In this document: one piece after another, positions 24,351 to 34,364 of the stretch
Layout: every line of letters begins with the position of its first letter
How positions within the stretch are numbered: the stretch's first letter is position 1
Origin: Dipteris shenzhenensis
Taxonomy: Eukaryota > Polypodiophyta > Polypodiopsida > Gleicheniales
Strand: one strand, 5' to 3'
DNA length: 64,000 nucleotides
NCBI GenBank assembly: GCA_047967505.1
Contig: CM106540.1
Position numbers and translations under genes: made by a program
Notes under the pieces: generated by a model
The model's input: the letters and a program-made list of their open reading frames with translations, nothing else
What the model was told of the DNA's origin: nothing
The model's database searches: none

Positions 24351-25065
24351 GCTTTCCATGTCCTCGAGAATTTGCTTGGAAGTCAGTTTCATGGGAGGCA
24401 ACTTTGGATCTAAGCACGCATAGGATGAGAAGGGGGCCTCGCATGCCCATGTAGGATGAGGAGGGAGCTCAGAAGGACACCCAAGAGGCAAATGTCTACA
24501 ATGGCAAAAACCTCCAGGTCAAAGTCCCTAAATAGTAGCCACCGATCCTATTTATCTCTCATGCACTAAACTTAGCCTGCACTGACACCAAGGCTATATA
24601 TAACAAACAAGGGCGCACATATCAAGACTGATCGTGGCATAGGATGTGTAGCTTCTTTCCTGCAGCTTCTTTTGGAGCAATTACTCCATCACCCTCCCTC
24701 CCTTGCTCCATGCATCCCTACAAACCACCACTTAGCTAGAGCTTCAACCCACCACACTACTATGTAGCTCTATTCTCGACTGCTTGTTCATCTAGCTTCT
24801 AATTCTACATTGTTAACTTTTCAGGTCATGCAAGATTAGCCAACAATCGCCCTCACAAATCTTCGTTATGTGCGCAAGGACATACCAAGCTTACCACAAC
24901 AAGACTTAGACTATAACAGACAAGGGCTTCCCTGTCCTACAGTTTCACCTCCATCTCCTACCCATTCTCCATCTTGTTCATGTTCCCATTTGCTTGGTTT
25001 TTTGTCAGCGTGGACTATCTTTCCCTTCCTTGTCAAATTCTTCATCCCCTTCCCCGTGGTCTCAG
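24351..25065. other. No gene seen between GA and CT tracts
   Basis: Mixed-composition sequence with no family signature. The open frame from 24870 derives its length from the CT/CA repeat downstream and is not supported as a gene. Confidence 0.45.
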
Positions 25066-25141
<76 letters not shown>

Positions 25142-25293
25142 CCCCTCTCCCTCCCTCTCCCTCTCCCTCTCTCTCCCTCTCCCTCTCTCCCTCTCTCTCT
25201 CTCTCTCTCTCCCCCCCCCGACCCCCTCCCACCAGGCACCCCTCTCTCTTGTTGACCCATCTCTCTCTCTCTCTCCCCCCCCTCCCCCAAACA

Positions 25294-25372
<79 letters not shown>
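25066..25372. repeat. Compound (CT)n/(CCCT)n/(CA)n microsatellite
   Basis: CT tracts with C-run interruptions from 25066 lead to a pure CT run (about 25298-25341) and then a CA run (about 25342-25372). Polarity is opposite to the GA array at 22-24 kb: pyrimidines on the plus strand here, purines there. Confidence 0.97.
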
Positions 25373-25377
<5 letters not shown>

Positions 25378-25680
25378 TGCTTTATGCTTTTCATGAAAAA
25401 TAGAGCCTACTCAGTGCAAAAACAAAGACGTAAATATTTTTATGGACTATGCATAATGAGATTTTCTTTGATATGCATCGAATTATCTTTTTTTATATGC
25501 ATTGACTTAGCTTTATACTTCTCTTCTTTAATCCAATGATAAAACAAAGTTACGTAAGTATACATTCTATTATTTACATTGTGTGGGGTAATTTTTCTGA
25601 TGGTGCTTCATCTATGCCCACTCATTTTCATTGATTGTTCATACAAAGCCTCTTAGAGTTCATGCAAGGCAAAAATGGAG

Positions 25681-25704
25681 CGAGAGAGAGAGAGAGAGAG
25701 AGAG
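25681..25704. repeat. (GA)n microsatellite
   Basis: About 12 GA units. Confidence 0.95.
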
Positions 25705-27010
25705 TAATGTGTCATTATAAGTGTAAGAGAGGTTTGCATAGCTCGATTTCAATAATATCATAAGATGAAATTTGTAAGATCAATTTACAACTAAAAGTTT
25801 TGGGTTTGGATTTGAAGTCCCTTTGCCCATCTAGATAAGCTACCCACTTGGCTTCTTTGTCTGCTTCCTTTGAGGAGTTCACTTCCTCAAATATCTAAAT
25901 CTTTGTACCCTTTAGCTTACCTTTTTGTCGAAGGATCTTAAATGTTTCTGCCCTTTCTCTAAAGTAGACATGTGCTTGTGTGCCATTTGACTTATAGTCA
26001 TATTTCATTTTCATCCCATTCAACTTGTGGTTCTTTCCTCTTAATACATTCTCATCTATGTCTTTCTCCTCATCATCATGAAGGCAACCATCTTTTAGCC
26101 CCCAATGTGTAATATCATATGTACGTAGTTGTACTTTTTCATTATTTTCAAAGTGCAAGAGTAATTAATTATCACAGCAATGGCAAGGATGAAAAAAACT
26201 ATTATGAGGAAAGACCATGGTCCATCAATGGCAAAAATGGCTATAAAAAAAAGACGAGCTACTCATGCAAGGAAAGGAAAGCCTGGTTGCTTGCTTGTCT
26301 GGCCATTGTGTAGATTTAAAAATCTTGATAAATCAAGAAGATTTGACCATTAGTCCAAATAAAGAATATTTGAACCTATGGTCAAACCTTATTTAGGTTT
26401 TTGTTTATGTGGATGCACGTTTTAAAAATTGAAAGAACTCTATTAAAAAATCTTATGTAGTCTCTTGTAGTGCCCATATTTTTGTTCTCTGCCACTGATA
26501 GTAGCTGAGGCTATGATTGTCATAAACTTCCTTCACTAGCCTCTGGAAAGGTGCTTTAGGAACATAAAAACCCATAGCTTTTTGAGTTTTTCTGATCTCT
26601 CTTAGTACACTGACCTTTTGTTTGAACTTCCCCGCTCTGCTAGGGGCAAGGGTGTTTATTTTTTGTGAGCCTAAGTTTGTAGCTTCTTCAACTAAGGTAG
26701 AGGGTAGAGGAGTCCTATGCTCCTTTATTTATACTCTTCTTAGTTCTTCAAATGCTATCTTTGCTCTAGTTGCTATGTCGTGCGTCACTTTTTTTATCTT
26801 CACCTCGTCTTGCCTTGGAGTTCTTGTAGGTGGTATAACTAGAATGTCCCTCATCTTGATATTAGACCATTCTATAGCCTTAATTAGCTTGTCGTATCTC
26901 CACCTCACTGGTTTTAAGGTAGTCATATCTTTGTTCATGATAGTAACCCTATGGCTATGGGCAACAAGAAGTATGATAGTAACCCTATGGCTATAGGCAG
27001 CAAGAAGCAT
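25705..27010. other. No recognised gene; weak coding-like traces
   Basis: Minus-strand open frames at 25895-26158 and 26729-27022 have plausible composition (the latter contains TLKPVRWRYDKLIKAIEW) but no family signature and no extension across neighbouring stops. A short tandem duplication of about 35 bases (gatagtaaccctatggctat core) occurs at about 26938-27007. Confidence 0.35.
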
Positions 27011-27029
27011 TGTACAATGCAAGCTTTGG

Positions 27030-28260
27030 TAGAGGCTAAGTATGCTATGGCTAGTTTTAAGGACTCAGTTTCAATTGGAGACTTTCACCTTACAGACGAT
27101 TGCAGAAAGGCACTAAGGCATAGGAAAGGAGAAGTCATAGCTACGATCATTCTTGCATGACTCTAGTAAGTTCTTTTTTTTTAATGTTGCTTATGGTAGC
27201 CAAATACTTTTATATCATTCTCAATTACTCCATTGGTTTGCAGTCTACTCAAGAAAATTCTAGGCAATTCTATTCAAGGACTTGTACATATTATGGACCC
27301 ATCAATCTTCTTCAAATTGAGAAATCCCAAAGAACCACCAAAACAAATTGGCAAATGGTTCACCTTTTGTGATTTCAAATTAGTTTACCTTATGATCATC
27401 CCCTACCATTCAAAATAAGTGATTATTTAGTTAACTACATGATAAGATAAAGAGTTCTACTAAATCTCCAAATGCTAATCGGTGTGACAATCATCAAATG
27501 TAGTGACCATTGGAGTCTAGTAGCACTTCATCTACCAACCAAAGGGTGCATCTATTTCAACTCTATTAAACATACTCATAGAGAGCTTGTCCTATAAGTG
27601 GTTCTATATTTCCTAGAAGAATTATCTTATTTTTCATACACAACAAAGGACTTTGTTTGTAAAAAGGCAGCCATTGCATTGCTAACACTCTCATTAACAC
27701 TAATTTATGGGGTTCGCAATGCTATAAAGAGGCTAGCCATTGCATTGGATCATTGTCCACATAAGCTGGTGCAGTTGAACCATTGCACATGGAAGTAAGA
27801 CTAAAAATCTTATATACTATGAATACTATTTTGTATATTAATATTAACGTTTAAGCAAAGATCTTCTGCATGATTTAGAGACACCACAACAAAACAATGA
27901 ACATTCTTGTGGGTGGAGGATTCTCATCAATACTAAATATATTTTTGATAGTTATTTCACACAAGGTACAGAAGATGTAAGTACCAATGATCTTTCTATT
28001 CACATATTCAAAACTCATATATAACGTTAAGATTAAAATTGAAATTCAAACTAAATTTTTGTTGCTATTTGTGTAGATGATTGAGTATAGCTATGGTATA
28101 GATTTTGTATATAACTTTCAAGCTAGGATGATCTTTGAGCTGCTTCAATATGCATCGTTTCAATTGAAAGTGAAAAGTGTTGCGGTGGAAAGCTTAATGA
28201 GAGTAGAAAAGTCAAAGAGCTCAAGGACCCTATACTAGATCCTCCATGTGAACATGATCA
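27030..28260 (+). pseudogene. Ulp1/SENP-like C48 cysteine protease remnant
   Basis: Ulp1-type proteases cleave ubiquitin-like modifiers and are common passengers in plant transposons. Coding-like stretches interrupted by introns and stops show FHLTDDCRKALRHRKGE (about 27075-27127), a likely intron with donor gtaagt at about 27168 and acceptor ttgcag at about 27242, DPSIFFKLRNPKEPPKQIG (about 27296), then DHWSLVALHLP (27505-27537) with the His-Trp of the catalytic region, IYFNSIK (27550-27570) where the family normally has Asp before Ser, and PQQNNEHSCGW (27884-27916) containing the expected catalytic Cys followed by Gly. Stops after the His block and the Asp-to-Asn change argue that it is inactive. 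It may belong to a mobile element; no terminal repeats were found. Confidence 0.6.
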
Positions 28261-28386
28261 GCTTCCACCTCTAATATGATTTCAAATCGTACACCCATTG
28301 ACAAATGATTTTAGACACTAATATAAGTTAACTTCTTTTGATCCTCACACATGTATAACAAATTTCTTTCAACTGGACCATTGCTA

Positions 28387-28411
28387 GAGAGAGAGAGAGA
28401 GAGAGAAAGAG
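28387..28411. repeat. (GA)n microsatellite
   Basis: About 10-12 GA units with one aaag interruption at the end. Confidence 0.9.
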
Positions 28412-28856
28412 TTGACTCATGAATATAGATATATATTTCAAGAAGATGTACAATGCTGAGATTACACCTAGAGACTAAAGTTATAACTGATCTATATAAT
28501 AACAAAGTCATTATACATGTGCTCATAGGATCACTTCTATTCTTTATCCTCATTAGAGTTTACAAAGAATGACTAGTCCAACATGTCTTGCTTTCAAGAT
28601 TGATAGTCTCGATTAAATAGATGATCGCAAAATAGCTTTTATGCCACAACTCCATTGAATCAATTGTTGTATAAAATGGTTGTCTAAAAGCACTAGCTTA
28701 TTCGAATAGAGAAAATTCAAATGTAAAGCACTAGCTTATTAAACAGAGAAACAATACCCTATGTTTTTAAATGTAAAGAAAAAAATATTCAGAGTACTTA
28801 TAATTATCAATTTTGAGTTATCTCAATAATCCCATTATTGATCTCTCTGCATTGAA

Positions 28857-29465
28857 TTATGCTTTCCCTTCTTCGAAGAACTTATTAACAAAAGGTGTTA
28901 ACAAATCACTACGGTTAATTAATAAAATAAACTCACCAAATGTTACCTTCTTGTTGTTGAGTATGAATGCAAATCTTATTGGGACAGTTCCTTCGATGTC
29001 CATATGAATGTTGTGGCACAATTGTGCAAGTGTACGTTTTTGTCTGAGCAATATGACAATGACTAAGTTTCCATTCTCGTTAACCATAATGTTGATTGAT
29101 TTGTTGTCGATACCAAACAAGTTCAGATCTTGATCTAAGGGACTAAGTTGATTTCCAATGAACATACTATGTTCATAATAAAAGGAGAATATAAAATGGT
29201 GAGTTGCAACCATGTATTTGAGTTGTATTGAGCTATGAACAACCTCACAGTATACTGAGTTGGATGCTATTCTATCCCAACCATCATCCAAGAAGTTTAA
29301 AATATCCTTTGTGCCATTAGCCTTATAATGGGGCATTGTTTTACAAATTTTAATTGGCAAATGACTAAATAGCTCAACATAGAATGTGATTGGCATGCAA
29401 ATATTTATTTTGCATATTCTAGTTACAATTCTTAGTCGTAAAGAATGCTTTATTTTTGTAAACAA
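28857..29465 (-). CDS. Hypothetical 202-residue open frame
   Basis: An uninterrupted minus-strand frame in AT-rich DNA where random frames are short, which is the main reason for listing it. The protein is mixed hydrophobic and charged with no obvious signal peptide or repeat; the C-terminal part reads HMDIEGTVPIRFAF, KVTFGEFILLINR and ends FFEEGKA. I do not recognise a family. Unidentified coding-like sequence lies to the right on the plus strand (30.9-32.7 kb), so this may be one exon of a larger decayed element. It could also be chance. Confidence 0.35.
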   Translation of the reverse strand: MFTKIKHSLRLRIVTRICKINICMPITFYVELFSHLPIKICKTMPHYKANGTKDILNFLDDGWDRIASNSVYCEVVHSSIQLKYMVATHHFIFSFYYEHSMFIGNQLSPLDQDLNLFGIDNKSINIMVNENGNLVIVILLRQKRTLAQLCHNIHMDIEGTVPIRFAFILNNKKVTFGEFILLINRSDLLTPFVNKFFEEGKA

Positions 29466-30870
29466 TTTGGCCCTATAGATGTAGGGAGGGGTTCAAAAAG
29501 AGTATCAACAAGGATGTGCATAGTTTCTGAGCAAAAACCTACAAGCAGAAAAGTCCGAGCGATAGTTTTTGACACCAACCATGCTTGTATATTTCTCAAA
29601 GGAATATACAATTCTTTCTTAAATTCTCATTTATGGAACCATATACTTACTTATTTTTCATTATAACCCTCATTTTAGAGAACATCATCTATATATGAAC
29701 AAATAGTGAACACTTTAGAAACTCCTATAAATACCTCCCTACCATAATGTCTTTTGAGTATTATGGTAATTCAATCAATTTAAAAGACTTTCCCTAATCT
29801 TTAGCAATCCCATATTTGAAGCTCTCATATAACAATGTATGCCATATTCCTTGGATAAGTAGGAAAAAGATATTGGAAACCTCATACTTGAAGCCATTAT
29901 AATCGATCATAAATTAATCTCTAATACATTATCAAATATGGGAAGGCAAGGTAGGGATTTTAAAAATATTCCCAATTCTCTAATCCTAAGTACTTTTAAG
30001 GAAATGTGGTCTCTACTGTACTCCTTCCTACCATAATATGAATTAGGGAGAAGTTGTAACTCTCATATACATCTTGAAATTTTTTATTTTTTTTTATAAC
30101 TACAAAAAGTATAATTTTAAGCCTACCATTGCATAGATCATTAAATTTGAACATTTTTCCTTTTTACAACTCCTCAATCTGAGCTAAGGAGCAAAAGTTA
30201 TGACCCCTTCTGCATAGGCTCTCCAAGGGTATTTCGCCGGTAGAATAGGGTTGGGGCAAGCTCTTCAAACCATATTCCTCTAGCAAAATACACTTACAGG
30301 GTCTATTAAAAAGGTACTATTTATTTTTCTTAGGTCATCCCGAGGAACCGTAAAGAGGATATTTGCTCAAAATTTCATGATCCAAGCAATGGTGAAAGGA
30401 AAAGAAAGGATTTTTTAAAGTCATAAAATAAGTCACCACTTGGACATTATATATGTATATTATATAAAGGTATATTTATATCTATATCTATTTATCAATG
30501 TTTCATATTTACTTACATATTCCTTGAAATAATTTGGAATTTTTTGCTCCCCAAAAATGACTTGAGACTATATATTTTGACCCCCCACCTTTTGTCCGCT
30601 TGTCGCTCGGGGGTTTTTGCTCGGAAAATGGAAACCCCCATATCAACAAGTACCCCCAAGGAAAGGACATCATCAGATGCCCTAGAAGGTTTCAAGTCAA
30701 GATAAGAAACAAAATCATGTGATGAATTGCTTTTTGACTTCATCATTGCAATGCCCCCAGCATGATTTCCACATTTTCTATGAAATGTTCAAAAAGGATC
30801 TAGATTATTCATATTTGGCTGATCAACACATGGAATTTCTAGATGAATAATGCAACATCTTTCAAAAGCT
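29466..30870. other. No gene seen; AT-rich DNA
   Basis: No coding frame of note and no repeat boundary. Homopolymer A/T runs are frequent. Confidence 0.5.
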
Positions 30871-30889
30871 CGCAGGGGAGAGTAGGGTT

Positions 30890-32720
30890 TGTATTGGAAA
30901 TAAGTATCACATCCGCATCAAGGATTTACTAATAGATAATAAGTTCAAGAGTTCCATTCATAAGAGATATGACCTTTTGCCAAAGCATGTTAGCAAATTG
31001 CAACATGCACAATAAAAAGTGCAAACTTCTAGAGGAATGTTTAGGGTTTGTACTATCCCTGAACTATCATCAAGTTGACACTAAGGAAGGCTTGGGGTAC
31101 AAGATGATGAGGAATAAGATGAGAGGCCTTGGGATCAAGAACCAAAAGAGCAGGATAAAGAGGAACTCCAAGAGGAAGGGGCAGTATCAGAGAAGGTAGG
31201 CAAGGAGAGAGATGAAGCTACTGCACTCAACCTTGTGGCACTAAGGTTAGACACACTTAATGGGCCAGTAAGTATTGAATGCTTTGGCATTGAATGCTGT
31301 AGCCATGCTGTGCCATTGCTTCCCACTTTCCAAATTGATGATATGCAGTATATTCTTCTTCATGACATTAGAGTGATATTTGACTTAAGGGAGGATTATA
31401 CACTAGCATTGATTGCCCAAGCCTGCTGCCATATGGATTTTGAGATCATTGCAGAGATTCGAAAATGTCACAAGGACAGGATACTCCTCCTTTGCACAAG
31501 GAGAAAGTCTCTAGAAGAGCAAGCAAGCATCCATTGATGCAAGAGGAGGCTCGATGTGCCGAGCATCAGTGCTTATAGTTTGAGCGGCTATGTAGGGTTG
31601 CCAACACAACATCCGAGCATGTGCTAGAGACTATTGCACATACATCCATGTACGCTTAGCCTGGAGGTCTGTATGTTTAATAATTCAATTTTTATATGAA
31701 GATATTGTCAATAAGGATTTACAAAAGACTAGAAATCAACACCATGGGTGTTGGTTTGCAGGCATTCAATGGAAAGAAGTAAACAAGCTAGTCTCCAAAC
31801 AAGAGCTCTTGGCAATCTGGCCCTCAGAGGCTGATGATGAAGAGGTAGCTAGGCGAGGAGATGCAAAAGAATAGAGGGATATGGAAGCACCCCAACCCTT
31901 TCCATGACATGGCATACAACTTCAATTCACAGGAATGTCTATCCATGTGCTTTGAAAAAGCTCAAAAATGTATGGGATACTATGATATTGATGACCAGAA
32001 ATTGATGAAGATTCAAAGAGACTTTAAATTTGACAAGATGAGTGAAAGGGAGGAACAAAAAAGAGTACCAAAAGATATCATAGAGAGAAGCATATTCCTT
32101 TAAAAGGACAAGTATCTAGAGGTAGATGAGAACATGAAGGTAAGTAATTTTGCCTTTTGGGAACTCTACTCTCATTTTCATTTGAGTGATCTCATCTTGT
32201 TATATCTCTATTCTCATGTTGCCTTTAATGGAAAGCTAATTTTGATTTGGTTTGTGTAGTTGTGTGTTAAAGATGATTCCTTCCTTGTGAGGTTTGGTGG
32301 GAGCAGGAAGAGAGGTCTTTACTAGTTTGCCAACCTCTCTCACTATATCAAGATGCTCTCTTCTGCAAAACTATTAATTTATCATTAGCATTTAAGCAAG
32401 GATGGTGAGATAGCTATTTGGTTCTTCAAAGCTTTGTCAGAGTTTTTGGGAGGTGACCAAATCAACCAGTAGAAGGACAAGATCATTCTTGTCAAAAAAG
32501 TCTATGCTTATAATATTTGGTTACTGGCAAAATTTGCTCTAGGGTAGGATATTATCTTGCTTGTACTTCCTATGCCCTTGCAAGTTACATTATGAGTCCT
32601 ATGGACTTAGATGTTCATGGAAAACACCATCGTCTCAGGTTTAGAGAACCAGCTTTAGCATATAAAGCCATTCAATCTAAAGAAGATAATCCAATTCAGC
32701 AGCAAGAGTGGTAGCAGGTG
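30890..32720 (+). pseudogene. Unrecognised coding remnant with strong codon pattern
   Basis: A series of plus-strand stretches reads like one decayed protein. It includes LNLVALRLDTLNGPVSIECF (about 31227-31285), LHDIRVIFDLREDYTLALIA (about 31350), IWKHPNPFHDMAYNFNSQ (about 31876-31929), MGYYDIDDQKLMKIQRDFKF (about 31972), FDKMSEREEQKRVPKD (about 32029), then, after an intron-like acceptor ttggtttgtgtag at 32249-32261, VKDDSFLVRFGGSRKRGLY (about 32268), followed by a TAG and FANLSHYIKML, HLSKDGEIAIWFFKALSEFL (about 32392) and KKVYAYNIWLLAKFALG. Only scattered stops interrupt it. I cannot place the family; it differs from the HYM/MEKSHY family but adjoins copy 2 of it. A host gene family or a transposon accessory gene are possible. 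Confidence 0.5.
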
Positions 32721-32869
32721 GAAGATGAAAAGCCAGAGGTGCAAGGTAGTCCTATTGATGAGGTTTTAAAAGATGCTAGCAATTAAACTTGCAAAGAGAG
32801 CCTTCACTCTTAGCTAGAGAAAAGTTAGTTCAGTACAGTGCGCAGAACTCATCACTTGAAAACTTCTTT

Positions 32870-33640
32870 AAGGCTATTTTCCTTCTGTACTCCTTCAAAA
32901 TGTTGTCGGAAAAATGCATTTCGTGCTGTGTAATGAGACTTCTCCATTCCTTGAGTGGACCAAATTGCAAGACATCCATATTTTTCTATAAAATATGGAA
33001 GATGGTTGTATATAATATATTGCATTTACAATAAAAAATAAGTCACATTGTGTATAACATAAGGAGATGCTAGTAAGAAAATAATGAAATTTTATTACCA
33101 TGTAATGTGTTATGTTGCAAGCTGTCGAAGCTTCTTTCATTGATTTTCCAAAAGTCTTCAGTTCCTTCTCCAATGCACGGTGATCATTCTTGGTCCAAGT
33201 CTATTTGTCAAAAAGTATGAAAAGCTTGTCTAAGTATTTCCATACTTTTGTTTTAACAGTTCATGCAATTCTGTCTGCTTCATTATCTTTAATTGCATTG
33301 TGTATGTGCCTCCAAATGCCATACAGCACACTTGAAGCATAGTGTGATTGTTTGCTTGGTTTTCTTGTCCCGTGGCTATGATAAAAACCTCTAGCCTTCA
33401 CTGCTCCAATAGATGGCATGATGGGCACTTTCGTCCCATTTTTTCTTTTTTCATATTTGTTGTGATATGAATGTCTCCTCCCTGGAGACCAATGGTCGAA
33501 AATACTTTCTTGATTGCTTAAAGTGCCTCCTTTCTATGCTTTTCAGGACAGAGCTTCTAGGAAAAACAAATGTACAAAAATACGAGCTTCTCAATGATTC
33601 GACATAAAGCATGTTATGTGCATTTATGTACATACACAAA
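32870..33640 (-). pseudogene. Unrecognised coding remnant, copy 2 of the 'HYM/MEKSHY' family
   Basis: Reading the minus strand from about 33.64 kb downward: MCMYINAHNMLYVESL, equivalent to the HICTLHAKLCVLDKLL part of copy 1; GAVKARGFYHSHGTRKPSKQ (about 33.4 kb); VKTKVWKYLDKLF (about 33.23 kb) matching VWTKVDELINLL of copy 1; ELKTFGKSMKEASTACNITHYM ending at 33099; a GT directly after the Met codon (33097-33098) as an intron donor; then PYFIEKYGCLAIW and QGMEKSHYTARNAFF (about 32922-32995). Copy 1 carries the same motif order and an intron-like gap at the same point. No target-site or terminal repeats were found. Function unknown; stops and frameshifts suggest a pseudogene. It lies just left of LINE D. 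Confidence 0.55.
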
Positions 33641-33839
33641 GGGATATCAAAAACGGCTTTGAAATTTGGATCAACCTTGTCTTTGTTAGTTTGATAAGAG
33701 AATGCCTATTAATGTGGGAAGGAAATACATAGTGGAAAGGAGGGGACGTGTTGGTTTATCACAAGGAATTTAGCTCAATCTATGCTCCTCATCTTTTGCT
33801 TATCCCTACGCCTTTTGAGGATATCACTGAAATACAGGG

Positions 33840-33986
33840 TGTGCTAAACGGATGATGGCACTTGCATGAATGCCTTTTCTACTAGAAAAATAGTTTTTTC
33901 AAGATTTGGGCAAAAGACATCCCGGAGAAAATGTCTACTCTACTTTGGCTGATCCTACATAAGGGTGTTTAGAGTAATGCTAGGAG
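33840..33986 (+). mobile_element. LINE D, left part (zf-RVT region), split by the copia insertion
   Basis: The plus strand reads FFKIWAKDIPEKMSTLLWLI followed by LHKGV (about 33893-33967), typical of the zf-RVT C-terminal region of plant LINE ORF2, then reaches the AGGAG target site at 33982-33986. Reading resumes directly after the copia element at 38701 with QRIGKGDGRWKRS in the same domain. The upstream limit of the LINE is not clear. Confidence 0.6.
33982..33986. repeat. Target-site duplication AGGAG, left copy
   Basis: AGGAG directly precedes the left LTR and is repeated at 38696-38700 directly after the right LTR. Five bases is the usual copia duplication length. Confidence 0.95.
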
Positions 33987-34338
33987 TGTGAAGATAGTGG
34001 GAGAGAAGGAAGGAGTCTCACTTGCAGCTTTCTCACATACACAATGGGGGAATACACAAAAAGGTGGAGGCTGAAAACAGTTTTCCTCTTCTTAGTTGTA
34101 AAAGCCAAAAGAACTCTAGTACAAAGAAATAGAAGAACCCTATATGTGGGTCTCAAACCAAACTCAGCTAACTAAGGTGGCATACTAATTGAGCCACGAA
34201 CTAGAGTACATAAGGATAGCTGTCATCCAGCTATTATTCATGGGCGGTGTACCAACCGCATCTACAGCTGACAAGTCGGTGACATAAATGCACAACGGTC
34301 ACCCTAGCATATCAGGAGTGGAGCTCGATATCTCAACA
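33987..34338 (-). repeat. Copia 3' LTR (left), 352 bp
   Basis: Starts tgtgaagatag and ends gatatctcaaca on the plus strand; pairs with 38344-38695. Confidence 0.96.
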
Positions 34339-34347
34339 CTCCCCCTC
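34339..34347 (-). other. Copia polypurine tract
   Basis: On the minus strand GAGGGGGAG abuts the 3' LTR, the expected plus-strand primer position. Confidence 0.8.
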
Positions 34348-34364
34348 GAGCTCAATCCCAATTC

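Noticed and set aside
22087-25372. CRISPR-like alternation of repeats and spacers in the GA/hairpin array
   Set aside because: Units vary in length, are separated by microsatellites and diverge; the context is eukaryotic. Nothing resembles a CRISPR array.
22578-25403. Many Ser/Leu-repeat, Arg/Glu-repeat and Ile/Tyr/Leu/Ser-repeat frames
   Set aside because: They are microsatellite translations of GA, CT, CA, GATA and GATG runs.
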